A stretch of DNA of 64,000 bases from Amaurobius ferox (taxonomy: Eukaryota > Arthropoda > Arachnida > Araneae > Amaurobiidae), in assembly GCA_951213105.1 (NCBI GenBank), contig OX578142.1, forward strand, positions 2,372,649-2,436,648, given 5' to 3'. Below the pieces are notes generated by a model. That model saw only the letters and a list, made by a program, of their open reading frames with translations, ran no database searches and was not told the origin of the DNA. Below, piece by piece: positions 10,412 through 21,561 of the stretch (positions within the stretch are counted from its first letter, which is position 1; every line of letters begins with the position of its first letter). The position numbers and the translations under genes were made by a program.

Positions 10412-13239
10412 AGGGGGGGTAGCATGAAAAAGTATAGATTTTTCGAAATTTTGAAACCTCGTTTTTTGGACATCAAACAGAAGGTATCGTCCAGAAAGCC
10501 AGGAAATCGGTCTTCTCCATCGAAATTAGATTAAAAAATTGTATTTGAACGAAAATTATCATGGTCGGATTTTTCACAAAATCGGTAAGGGGGGGTAGCA
10601 TGAAAAAGTATAGATTTTTCGAAATTTTGAAACCTCGTTTTCGGACATCAAACAGAAGGTATCGGCCAGAAAGCCAGGAAATCGGTTTTCTCCATCGAAA
10701 TTAGATATAAAAAATTGTATTTGAACGAAAATTATCATGGTCGGATTTTTCACAAAATCGGTAAGGGGGGGTAGCATGAAAAAGTATAGATTTTTCGAAA
10801 TTTTGAAACCTCGTTTTTTGGACATCAAACAGAAGGTATCGGCCAGAAAGCCAGGAAATCGGTCTTCTCCATCGAAATTAGATTAAAAAATTGTATTTGA
10901 ACGAAAATTATCATGGTCGGATTTTTCACAAAATCGGTAAGGGGGGATAGCATGAAAAAGTATAGATTTTTCGAAATTTTGAAACCTCGTTTTTTGGACA
11001 TCAAACAGAAGGTATCGGCCAGAAAGCCAGGAAATCGGTCTTCTCCATCGAAATTAGATATAAAAAATTGTATTTGAACGAAAATTATCATGGTCGGATT
11101 TTTCACAAAATCGGTAAGGGGGGGTAGCATGAAAAAGTATAGATTTTTCGAAATTTTGAAACCTCGTTTTTTGGACATCAAACAGAAGGTATCGGCCAGA
11201 AAACCAGGAAATCGGTCTTCTCCATCGAAATTAGATATAAAAAATTGTATTTGAACGAAAATTATCATGGTCGGATTTTTCACAAAATCGGTAAGGGGGG
11301 GTAGCATGAAAAAGTATAGATTTTTCGAAATTTTGAAACCACGTTTTTTGGACATCAAACAGAAGGTATCGGCCAGAAAGCTAGGAAATCGGACTTCTCC
11401 ATCGAAATTAGATATAAAAAATTGTATTGAACGAAAATTATCATGGTCGGATTTTTCACAAAATCGGTAAGGGGGGGTAGCATGAAAAAGTATAGATTTT
11501 TCGAAATTTTGAAACCTCGTTTTTTGGACATCAAACAGAAGGTATCGGCCAGAAAGCCAGGAAATCGGTCTTCTCCATCGAAATTAGATTAAAAAATTGT
11601 ATTTGAACGAAAATTATCATGGTCGGATTTTTCACAAAATCGGTAAGGGGGGATAGCATGAAAAAGTATAGATTTTTCGAAATTTTGAAACCTCGTTTTT
11701 TGGACATCAAACAGAAGGTATCGGCCAGAAAGCCAGGAAATCGGTCTTCTCCATCGAAATTAGATATAAAAAATTGTATTTGAACGAAAATTATCATGGT
11801 CGGATTTTTCACAAAATCTGTAAGGGGGGTAGCATGAAAAAGTATAGATTTTTCGAAATTTTGAAACCTCGTATTTTGGACATCAAACAGAAGGTATCGG
11901 CCAGAAAGCCAGGAAATCGGACTTCTCCATCGAAATTAGATATAAAAAATTGTATTTGAACGAAAATTATCATGGTCGGATTTTTCACAAAATCGGTAAG
12001 GGGGGGTAGCATGAAAAAGTATAGATTTTTCGAAATTTTGAAACCTCGTTTTTTGGACATCAAACAGAAGGTATCGGCCAGAAACCAGGAAATCGGTCTT
12101 CTCCATCGAAATTAGATATAAAAAATTGTATTTGAACGAAAATTATCATGGTCGGATTTTTCACAAAATCGGTAAGGGGGGGTAGCATGAAAAAGTATAG
12201 ATTTTTCGAAATTTTGAAACCTCGTTTTTTTGGACATCAAACAGAAGGTATCGGCCAGAAACCAGGAAATCGGTCTTCTCCATCGAAATTAGATATAAAA
12301 AATTGTATTTGAACGAAAATTATCATGGTCGGATTTTTCACAAAATCGGTAAGGGGGGGTAGCATGAAAAAGTATAGATTTTTCGAAATTTTGAAACCTC
12401 GTTTTTTGGACATCAAACAGAAGGTATCGGCCAGAAAGCCAGGAAATCGGACTTCTCCATCGAAATTAGATATAAAAAATTGTATTTGAACGAAAATTAT
12501 CATGGTCGGATTTTTCACAAAATCGGTAAGGGGGGGTAGCATGAAAAAGTATAGATTTTTCGAAATTTTGAAACCTCGTTTTTTGGACATCAAACAGAAG
12601 GTATCGGCCAGAAAGCCAGGAAATCGGTCTTCTCCATCGAAATTAGATATAAAAAATTGTATTTGAACGAAAATTATCATGGTCGGATTTTTCACAAAAT
12701 CGGTAAGGGGGGGTAGCATGAAAAAGTATAGATTTTTCGAAATTTTGAAACCTCGTTTTTTGGACATCAAACAGAAGGTATCGGCCAGAAAACCAGGAAA
12801 TCGGTCTTCTCCATCGAAATTAGATATAAAAAATTGTATTTGAACGAAAATTATCATGGTCGGATTTTTCACAAAATCGGTAAGGGGGGGTAGCATGAAA
12901 AAGTATAGATTTTTCGAAATTTTGAAACCACGTTTTTTGGACATCAAACAGAAGGTATCGGCCAGTAAGCCAGGAGATCGGTCTTCTCCATCGAAATTAG
13001 ATATAAAAAATTGTATTTGAACGAAAATTTTCATGGTCGGATTTTTCACAAAATCGGTAAGGGGGGGTAGCATGAAAAAGTATAGATTTTTCGAAATTTT
13101 GAAACCTCGTTTTTTGGACATCAAACAGAAGGTATCGGCCAGAAAGCCAGGACATCGGCCTTCTCCATCGAAATTAGATTAAAAAATTGTATTTGAACGA
13201 AAATTATCATGGTCGGATTTTTCACAAAATCGGTAAGGG

Positions 13240-16060
13240 GGGGTAGCATGAAAAAGTATAGATTTTTCGAAATTTTGAAACCTCGTTTTTTGGACATCAA
13301 ACAGAAGGTATCGGCCAGAAAACCAGGAAATCGGTCTTCTCCATCGAAATTAGATATAAAAAATTGTATTTGAACGAAAATTATCATGGTCGGATTTTTC
13401 ACAAAATCGGTAAGGGGGGGTAGCATGAAAAAGTATAGATTTTTCGAAATTTTGAAACCACGTTTTTTGGACATCAAACAGAATGTATCGGCCAGAAAGC
13501 TAGGAAATCGGACTTCTCCATCGAAATTAGATATAAAAAATTGTATTGAACGAAAATTATCATGGTCGGATTTTTCACAAAATCGGTAAGGGGGGGTAGC
13601 ATGAAAAAGTATAGATTTTTCGAAATTTTGAAACCTCGTTTTTTGGACATCAAACAGAAGGTATCGGCCAGAAAGCCAGGAAATCGGTCTTCTCCATCGA
13701 AATTAGATTAAAAAATTGTATTTGAACGAAAATTATCATGGTCGGATTTTTCACAAAATCGGTAAGGGGGGATAGCATGAAAAAGTATAGATTTTTCGAA
13801 ATTTTGAAACCTCGTTTTTTGGACATCAAACAGAAGGTATCGGCCAGAAAGCCAGGAAATCGGTCTTCTCCATCGAAATTAGATATAAAAAATTGTATTT
13901 GAACGAAAATTATCATGGTCGGATTTTTCACAAAATCGGTAAGGGGGGGTAGCATGAAAAAGTATAGATTTTTCGAAATTTTGAAACCTCGTTTTTTGGA
14001 CATCAAACAGAAGGTATCGGCCAGAAAACCAGGAAATCGGTCTTCTCCATCGAAATTAGATATAAAAAATTGTATTTGAACGAAAATTATCATGGTCGGA
14101 TTTTTCACAAAATCGGTAAGGGGGGGTAGCATGAAAAAGTATAGATTTTTCGAAATTTTGAAACCACGTTTTTTGGACATCAAACAGAAGGTATCGGCCA
14201 GAAAGCTAGGAAATCGGACTTCTCCATCGAAATTAGATATAAAAAATTGTATTGAACGAAAATTATCATGGTCGGATTTTTCACAAAATCGGTAAGGGGG
14301 GGTAGCATGAAAAAGTATAGATTTTTCGAAATTTTGAAACCTCGTTTTTTGGACATCAAACAGAAGGTATCGGCCAGAAAGCCAGGAAATCGGTCTTCTC
14401 CATCGAAATTAGATTAAAAAATTGTATTTGAACGAAAATTATCATGGTCGGATTTTTCACAAAATCGGTAAGGGGGGATAGCATGAAAAATTATAGATTT
14501 TTCGAAATTTTGAAACCTCGTTTTTTGGACATCAAACAGAAGGTATCGGCCAGAAAGCCAGGAAATCGGTCTTCTCCATCGAAATTAGATATAAAAAATT
14601 GTATTTGAACGAAAATTATCATGGTCGGATTTTTCACAAATTCGGTAAGGGGGGGTAGCATGAAAAAGTATAGATTTTTCGAAATTTTGAAACCTCGTTT
14701 TTTGGACATCAAACAGAAGGTATCGGCCAGAAAACCAGGAAATCGGTCTTCTCCATCGAAATTAGATATAAAAAATTGTATTTGAACGAAAATTATCATG
14801 GTCGGATTTTTCACAAAATCGGTAAGGGGGGGTAGCATGAAAAAGTATAGATTTTTCGAAATTTTGAAACCACGTTTTTTGGACATCAAACAGAATGTAT
14901 CGGCCAGAAAGCTAGGAAATCGGACTTCTCCATCGAAATTAGATATAAAAAATTGTATTGAACGAAAATTATCATGGTCGGATTTTTCACAAAATCGGTA
15001 AGGGGGGGTAGCATGAAAAAGTATAGATTTTTCGAAATTTTGAAACCTCGTTTTTTGGACATCAAACAGAAGGTATCGGCCAGAAAGCCAGGAAATCGGT
15101 CTTCTCCATCGAAATTAGATTAAAAAATTGTATTTGAACGAAAATTATCATGGTCGGATTTTTCACAAAATCGGTAAGGGGGGATAGCATGAAAAAGTAT
15201 AGATTTTTCGAAATTTTGAAACCTCGTTTTTTGGACATCAAACAGAAGGTATCGGCCAGAAAGCCAGGAAATCGGTCTTCTCCATCGAAATTAGATATAA
15301 AAAATTGTATTTGAACGAAAATTATCATGGTCGGATTTTTCACAAAATCGGTAAGGGGGGGTAGCATGAAAAAGTATAGATTTTTCGAAATTTTGAAACC
15401 TCGTTTTTTGGACATCAAACAGAAGGTATCGGCCAGAAAACCAGGAAATCGGTCTTCTCCATCGAAATTAGATATAAAAAATTGTATTTGAACGAAAATT
15501 ATCATGGTCGGATTTTTCACAAAATCGGTAAGGGGGGGTAGCATGAAAAAGTATAGATTTTTCGAAATTTTGAAACCACGTTTTTTGGACATCAAACAGA
15601 AAGTATCGGCCAGAAAGCTAGGAAATCGGATTTCTCCATCGAAATTAGATATAAAAAATTGTATTGAACGAAAATTATCATGGTCGGATTTTTCACAAAA
15701 TCGGTAAGGGGGGGTAGCATGAAAAAGTATAGATTTTTCGAAATTTTGAAACCTCGTTTTTTGGACATCAAACAGAAGGTATCGGCCAGAAAGCCAGGAA
15801 ATCGGTCTTCTCCATCGAAATTAGATTAAAAAATTGTATTTGAACGAAAATTATCATGGTCGGATTTTTCACAAAATCGGTAAGGGGGGATAGCATGAAA
15901 AAGTATAGATTTTTCGAAATTTTGAAACCTCGTTTTTTGGACATCAAACAGAAGGTATCGGCCAGAAAGCCAGGAAATCGGTCTTCTCCATCGAAATTAG
16001 ATATAAAAAATTGTATTTGAACGAAAATTATCATGGTCGGATTTTTCACAAAATCTGTAA
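13240..16060. repeat. Higher-order repeat, four units of about 706 bp (four monomers each)
   Basis: The diagnostic TTGTATTGAACG deletion starts near 13541, 14247, 14953 and 15659, each 706 bp apart. An earlier copy near 11422 is 2,119 bp (three units) upstream. The GGGGGGATAGC variant at about 13769, 14476, 15182 and 15889 shows the same step. Boundaries are approximate. Confidence 0.88.
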
Positions 16061-18005
16061 GGGGGGTAGCATGAAAAAGTATAGATTTTTCGAAATTTTG
16101 AAACCTCGTATTTTGGACATCAAACAGAAGGTATCGGCCAGAAAGCCAGGAAATCGGACTTCTCCATCGAAATTAGATATAAAAAATTGTATTTGAACGA
16201 AAATTATCATGGTCGGATTTTTCACAAAATCGGTAAGGGGGGGTAGCATGAAAAAGTATAGATTTTTCGAAATTTTGAAACCTCGTTTTTTGGACATCAA
16301 ACAGAAGGTATCGGCCAGAAACCAGGAAATCGGTCTTCTCCATCGAAATTAGATATAAAAAATTGTATTTGAACGAAAATTATCATGGTCGGATTTTTCA
16401 CAAAATCGGTAAGGGGGGGTAGCATGAAAAAGTATAGATTTTTCGAAATTTTGAAACCTCGTTTTTTGGACATCAAACAGAAGGTATCGGCCAGAAACCA
16501 GGAAATCGTTCTTCTCCATCGAAATTAGATATAAAAAATTGTATTTGAACGAAAATTATCATGGTCGGATTTTTCACAAAATCGGTAAGGGGGGGTAGCA
16601 TGAAAAAGTATAGATTTTTCGAAATTTTGAAACCTCGTTTTTTGGACATCAAACAGAAGGTATCGGCCAGAAAGCCAGGAAATCGGACTTCTCCATCGAA
16701 ATTAGATATAAAAAATTGTATTTGAACGAAAATTATCATGGTCGGATTTTTCACAAAATCGGTAAGGGGGGGGTAGCATGAAAAAGTATAGATTTTTCGA
16801 AATTTTGAAACCTCGTTTTTTGGACATCAAACAGAAGGTATCGGCCAGAAAGCCAGGAAATCGGTCTTCTCCATCGAAATTAGATATAAAAAATTGTATT
16901 TGAACGAAAATTATCATGGTCGGATTTTTCACAAAATCGGTAAGGGGGGGTAGCATGAAAAAGTATAGATTTTTCGAAATTTTGAAACCTCGTTTTTTGG
17001 ACATCAAACAGAAGGTATCGGCCAGAAAACCAGGAAATCGGTCTTCTCCATCGAAATTAGATATAAAAAATTGTATTTGAACGAAAATTATCATGGTCGG
17101 ATTTTTCACAAAATCGGTAAGGGGGGGTAGCATGAAAAAGTATAGATTTTTCGAAATTTTGAAACCACGTTTTTTGGACATCAAACAGAAGGTATCGGCC
17201 AGTAAGCCAGGAGATCGGTCTTCTCCATCGAAATTAGATATAAAAAATTGTATTTGAACGAAAATTTTCATGGTCGGATTTTTCACAAAATCGGTAAGGG
17301 GGGGTAGCATGAAAAAGTATAGATTTTTCGAAATTTTGAAACCTCGTTTTTTGGACATCAAACAGAAGGTATCGGCCAGAAAGCCAGGAAATCGGTCTTC
17401 TCCATCGAAATTAGATTAAAAAATTGTATTTGAACGAAAATTATCATGGTCGGATTTTTCACAAAATCGGTAAGGGGGGGTAGCATGAAAAAGTATAGAT
17501 TTTTCGAAATTTTGAAACCTCGTTTTTTGGACATCAAACAGAAGGTATCGGCCAGAAAGCCAGGAAATCGGTCTTCTCCATCGAAATTAGATTAAAAAAT
17601 TGTATTTGAACGAAAATTATCATGGTCGGATTTTTCACAAAATCGGTAAGGGGGGGGGGTAGCATGAAAAAGTATAGATTTTTCGAAATTTTGAAACCTC
17701 GTTTTTTGGACATCAAACAGAAGGTATCGGCCAGAAAGCTAGGAAATCGGACTTCTCCATCGAAATTAGATATAAAAAATTGTATTTGAACGAAAATTAT
17801 CATGGTCGGATTTTTCACAAAATCGGTAAGGGGGGGTAGCATGAAAAAGTATAGATTTTTCGAAATTTTGAAACCTCGTTTTTTGGACATCAAACAGAAG
17901 GTATCGGCCAGAAAGCCAGGAAATCGGTCTTCTCCATCGAAATTAGATTAAAAAATTGTATTTAAACGAAAATTATCATGGTCGGATTTTTCACAAAATC
18001 GGTAA

Positions 18006-18021
18006 GGGGGGTAGCATGAAA
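18006..18021. other. Target-site duplication at the 3' end of element C
   Basis: GGGGGGTAGCATGAAA (six G) precedes the element 3' end; the right copy at 21545-21561 has seven G. Confidence 0.82.
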
Positions 18022-18534
18022 GGCCCAGACCATACAGCCAACCCAGGGGTTTATGGCAGTTTAATGTATGGCCGGGAGAAAATTTAGAACAGGAAATTTA
18101 GAACAGGAGAATTTAGAAATTTAGAAAATTTAGAACAGAAGACCGACTTCCACAGACCGACACCCACGAGCAGCCCAGAGTAAACCAGTAGTTTATTAAA
18201 TAAACAATCAAAGGTTACAGTTACAAAATATTAGGTGTCACGTAGGACACAGGCAGCAGAACAGACAGGCAAACAAACAAACAACAAACCCCAAAGATAC
18301 AGCAAACAACATAAAGAACACAGCAAACAACATAAAATCACTGCAAACAACATGAAGAAGGGAGTCAGACAATTAAAAGAAATTAAACTTTCTATTAGTG
18401 TTTAAATTCAAAGGTCTTAAGTTAACGGTTTAAAACTTAATCGATCCCAAATTTTGAAATTTATAATGATACTAAATTCTCAATAAAAGAAGTTATTCCA
18501 TTAAAAGTTCTATCAGATTTATATAGTTTTTAAT

Positions 18535-18567
<33 letters not shown>

Positions 18568-19659
18568 TAAGAGTAAAGATATAATTTTAGTTTATATTTA
18601 CAAGCCTGGTTTCCATAAAGGATCAAGCCCAAGGGTTAAATCCAGGAAAATTAAAATATTCATCACTAAAACCAGATAAAAACGTTAATTAATTAAAGAA
18701 AATATGCCAGTAAACAGTTAAAAAGTTTTAAGTTAAAGGAAGATAATTAAAAGTTTATTATTATTATTATTATTATTTTTTTTTTTTTTTAAACATAACA
18801 TTTACACTAAGGGTTATAAAGTGTTTTTTCACTCTCTTTTCTATTTTTTTTTTCTCTAAAACTTATCAATTATTCTAAGGATGAAACAACGAAGGTCAAT
18901 TATGAGTCGAAAGGGGAAAAAGCCCCAACGAAAGCCTCCAAAAAGCAAAGAGCCCCAAAGACTCAAGCAGAAAGTTAACAAAAGTTAACGAAGATTAAAT
19001 TACAAAAGTATACAAATATTTGAGTTTAAAAATAGGATTTATCATCCAGTTTTTCATTCAATTTTTCTCTTATAAAAGGATTAAATAAATGACAAAATGC
19101 CAGAATTACAATGTAAGAGGGGGAAGGGGAAAAGTGATATCTCCAAAAAAAGGGGAAGAGTCAACAGGCATGGAGTCAGACAAAGTTAAAAATAGAGGAG
19201 TTATATGAGAAGTTTCTTAAGTCCAAATAAATAATTATTTATAGATATTCTCTAAAATTTTAATTAAAAAAAAATTTTTTTTTTTTTTTCAATCAAAAAC
19301 CCAGTATAATTAACCAAAGTTAACAAAAATGTTAAAAAAAAATTTTTACAATAATGAGTTAAATATTAAGGAGTGTTATAATTCCTATTAAATAATTTTA
19401 CTTAAAAATTTCCCCTCTTTTTGAGGGAAAAGAGACAAAATGCCAGAATTTCAAGATCAAAGGGGAGGGGGAAAAAGTGAGAACTCCAAAAAACTGGGCA
19501 AAAATAAGTATATACAAGTGAACACATTATGACCAAGTTGTAAGGGAGATAAAATAATAGAATACTTTTGTTAAAGTTTTCACAGAGCACACAGAAGTAC
19601 GTAACTCTCACAAGAGTAGCAAAGCCTCCACTTCACAAGGAGAAAAACACCGAACATGT

Positions 19660-19800
19660 TAAGGCACGAAACATCGATTGGGAGTAATTCACAAAACGTA
19701 CTGTAGCACAAATCATCGGTTGGAAGCATTTCACTGAACACTCAGAAGCACGAACCATCAGTTGTGGGTTTAGCAAAGCACAAAATATCGTTTTTAAGAG
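19660..19800. repeat. Degenerate short tandem repeat in the element C 3' UTR
   Basis: Related words GCACGAAACATCG, GCACAAATCATCGG, GCACGAACCATCAG and GCACAAAATATCG start near 19664, 19706, 19748 and 19778, each followed by TTG- or TTT-containing spacers. The period drifts from about 42 to 30 bp. The same block is in element E. Confidence 0.5.
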
Positions 19801-19987
19801 TATAAGCCTCCACAGCACGCTGAGTTGCATACACAAAGCCAGGAAGAAATGTTGATTTGATACAAAAGAGTGTCACAGGTATCAAAAAATGCAAAGTGTT
19901 TCAATTTAAGGAGCACAAAGCAACCACAACACAGAATATCGTTTATGAGAGCATAAAGTCCCCATTTCATAAGAGTTATATGCATAG

Positions 19988-20030
19988 GCTCCGCTACGGA
20001 GCATAAGTTCAATTCCGGAGCAGAGGCTCC
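19988..20030. other. Pair of GGAGC/GCTCC hairpins in the element C 3' UTR
   Basis: GCTCCG CTA CGGAGC (19988-20002) forms a six-bp stem with a three-base loop. GGAGC AGAG GCTCC (20017-20030) forms a second stem, and the arms could also pair across. Conserved in element E near 37149-37191. Function unknown; it may be structured RNA in the element transcript. Confidence 0.55.
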
Positions 20031-20481
20031 ATTGAAGTGTGAAGCAAAAGATATCACAGAGATGTTTGTCAAAAGTGACGGGTCGAAGAGTGGATGGATA
20101 AATATCGAGGCAAAGATGCGAGGAAAACATAGTAGACGGCACAACGTTTAGTAAGTTCCAAAATGTGCGATAAGTTCAATGTACAGAGAGTTTATATAGT
20201 TTGTAAAGTACATAATTATCAACGTTCTGAATTTGTAAATAGTAAAGAGTTCAGTTCAACAACGTTGGGCTAAAAGTTGCATAAGTTGTATTTGAAAGAA
20301 CAATAGGTAAAAGGGGGGCACAAAAAGGGAGTCTCACAGAAGGGAGAATCCCAGGAGCAGGGAAGGGAAGCACATAAAGGAACAGTAAGCAGTAAAAATG
20401 CATAACAAAACATGTGACAAAATATGCAATTTATAAAAAGTATGAATATATAAGTGTATAAAACAATGCGATCCAAAATTT

Positions 20482-21543
20482 TCAAAGAGTTTTTTGGAGA
20501 GTTTTAATACGAAGTAGTTCTTTTTTAAGAGAGGAACATTTTGTTCGGTCCCTGGTGTTGTGGTCTGTAGGCCAGGCGAGGGTACTCTCTTTAGAATTAG
20601 CTGAGACACAGTTGACACATTTTGGTGATTTAACTCTGCAAGTTTTAAATGTGTGATCAGCACAAGAACACTGGCTGCAATGGCTGGTTTCACTTCTACA
20701 GTAAGCAGCTGAGTGACCATACCCCTGGCAACGGAAACAAGTCTGGATAGCAACAAATTTTTTGGCGAGAATAAGCTTGAAATGGTAGTAGAATTTCCTA
20801 CTCTTGATCAGTTGTTTCCCGACATTCTCCTCCACCAGGATAACCCAGTTAACAAGGTTCTCACGAGTAGAGAAAGTTCTAAGAACCCTAAATTCTCTCA
20901 CGTCGAAAGAAGGCTCGCACTCACGGACCAGTTGTTTAATGTGTATCTCCTCAAAGGTTGAAGGTACGTTGAATAATATTATAGCTATTTTCTTCTTAGG
21001 AGGTTGAGTAATTTTAAAGTGTTTACCCAGTTCAGTATTCTCAAATTTCGGAAGGAGGGTATTCATCTCCTCGTCAACACAAGTAATTCTCAAAGTTCCG
21101 TTGTTAAATGTGGAGATGTTGTGGAGTTTGATATCCGGAGGGCGAGGACAACGCTGGAGGTCCTGCATAAGTTGAGAAGAGTCTTTAGGTTGATCAATGC
21201 TTTGCAAAAGTACACTGGCATAAGAAGGGCGAATGTCAGGTGGAGGAGGAAGGCTAGTAGCGGAGAGATTTTTGGTAACAGTTGTCTCGATCAGTGATGG
21301 CAAGTCATCGGATAGTTTTTTTGAAAAGTTGTCAAGGTTCTTAGTGATTGAATCTTTCAGAAGGCCCAGTTCCTCAGCAAAGGACGTGTTTAGATTTTTG
21401 AGAGACTCCGAGACATCAGGTAGGACAGGAGAGGAGAAATTTTGAATTTGTGACTCAAAAGTGGTACAGGCATTGTGAATAGATTCGAATTTATTGTCCA
21501 GGTATTTTTTTTGAGTTTGATTAGTTCGTACATGGCGGGAAAT
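20482..21543 (-). CDS. Retrotransposon ORF1 (Gag-like zinc-knuckle protein), C/E type, 5'-truncated
   Basis: An ORF1 nucleic-acid-binding protein of about 353 residues in its open frame. It has an N-terminal, probably helical region (TQKKYLDNKFESI), a PSYASVLLQ motif leading into an RRM-like segment with AIILFNVP and LVNWVIL strands, then knuckles CFRCQGYGHSAAYC and CSQCSCADHTFKTC and a third motif starting CVNC. It ends LQKTL, as in A/B. The frame is open to the element's 5' junction but has no in-frame ATG there. The cut falls at almost the same codon as in A/B, just upstream of the TQxxYL/F segment. In D the same protein continues for many more residues, so the N-terminus is absent here. 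No ORF2 follows. Confidence 0.85.
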   Translation of the reverse strand: MSRHVRTNQTQKKYLDNKFESIHNACTTFESQIQNFSSPVLPDVSESLKNLNTSFAEELGLLKDSITKNLDNFSKKLSDDLPSLIETTVTKNLSATSLPPPPDIRPSYASVLLQSIDQPKDSSQLMQDLQRCPRPPDIKLHNISTFNNGTLRITCVDEEMNTLLPKFENTELGKHFKITQPPKKKIAIILFNVPSTFEEIHIKQLVRECEPSFDVREFRVLRTFSTRENLVNWVILVEENVGKQLIKSRKFYYHFKLILAKKFVAIQTCFRCQGYGHSAAYCRSETSHCSQCSCADHTFKTCRVKSPKCVNCVSANSKESTLAWPTDHNTRDRTKCSSLKKELLRIKTLQKTL

Positions 21544-21544
21544 A

Positions 21545-21561
21545 GGGGGGGTAGCATGAAA
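21545..21561. other. Target-site duplication at the 5' end of element C
   Basis: GGGGGGGTAGCATGAAA, matching 18006-18021 apart from one G in the run. Confidence 0.82.

Larger units (their letters stand above)
8314..10412 (-). mobile_element. Element B: complete ORF1-only non-LTR retrotransposon copy
   Basis: A 2.1-kb element with both ends visible. Its 3' end joins the satellite after GTAGCATGAAA without a poly(A) tail, and its 5' end abuts a second copy of GGGGGGGTAGCATGAAA. It encodes ORF1 and a 1-kb 3' untranslated region and has no room for ORF2. It shares its exact 5' end and its short direct repeat (13-bp copies, 20-bp period) with element A, while the satellite variants to the right of the two copies differ. 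Confidence 0.92.
10413..18021. repeat. 177-bp satellite array, block 2
   Basis: About 43 monomers of the same satellite. Recurrent variants include a one-base deletion giving GATTAAAAAATTG, a one-T deletion giving TTGTATTGAACG, GGGGGGATAGC (G to A in the target run), and AGTAAGCCAGGAGATCGG. These markers recur at multiples of 706 bp, and the stretch around 11774-13124 is repeated at 16011-17361 (offset 4,237 bp, six times 706). Confidence 0.97.
18022..20481 (-). other. 3' untranslated region of element C
   Basis: Long non-coding stretch downstream of ORF1. The distal part (18022 to about 18903) is shared with A/B and includes a long T-run near 18538-18565 and a TTA microsatellite near 18757. 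The proximal part is specific to C/E, with degenerate CACAAA..ATCG repeats and GGAGC hairpins. Short open frames here are Cys/Leu-rich, lack recognisable domains and are not annotated as genes. Confidence 0.8.
18022..21544 (-). mobile_element. Element C: ORF1-only non-LTR retrotransposon, long 3' UTR type
   Basis: A 3.5-kb element in the same orientation and at the same satellite position as the others. It has a zinc-knuckle ORF1 related to but clearly diverged from that of A/B, followed by a 2.46-kb untranslated region, and no ORF2. The last ~880 bp match A/B; the part between about 18903 and 20481 is specific to the C/E type. Its 5' end abuts GGGGGGGTAGCATGAAA at 21545. Confidence 0.92.

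Noticed and set aside
11267..15707. Recurrent plus-strand 67-residue open frames
   Set aside because: They arise only where a one-T deletion (TTGTATTGAACG) removes a stop between monomers and repeat with the 706-bp unit; no sign of coding.
10413..18021. CRISPR-like array
   Set aside because: The 177-bp units are repeats throughout, with no unique spacers of constant length; this is satellite DNA.
19402..20485. Several 67-140 residue Cys/Leu-rich minus-strand frames in the C 3' UTR (also in E)
   Set aside because: They overlap each other in different frames, lack recognisable motifs and lie downstream of the ORF1 stop; chance open frames are the simpler reading.
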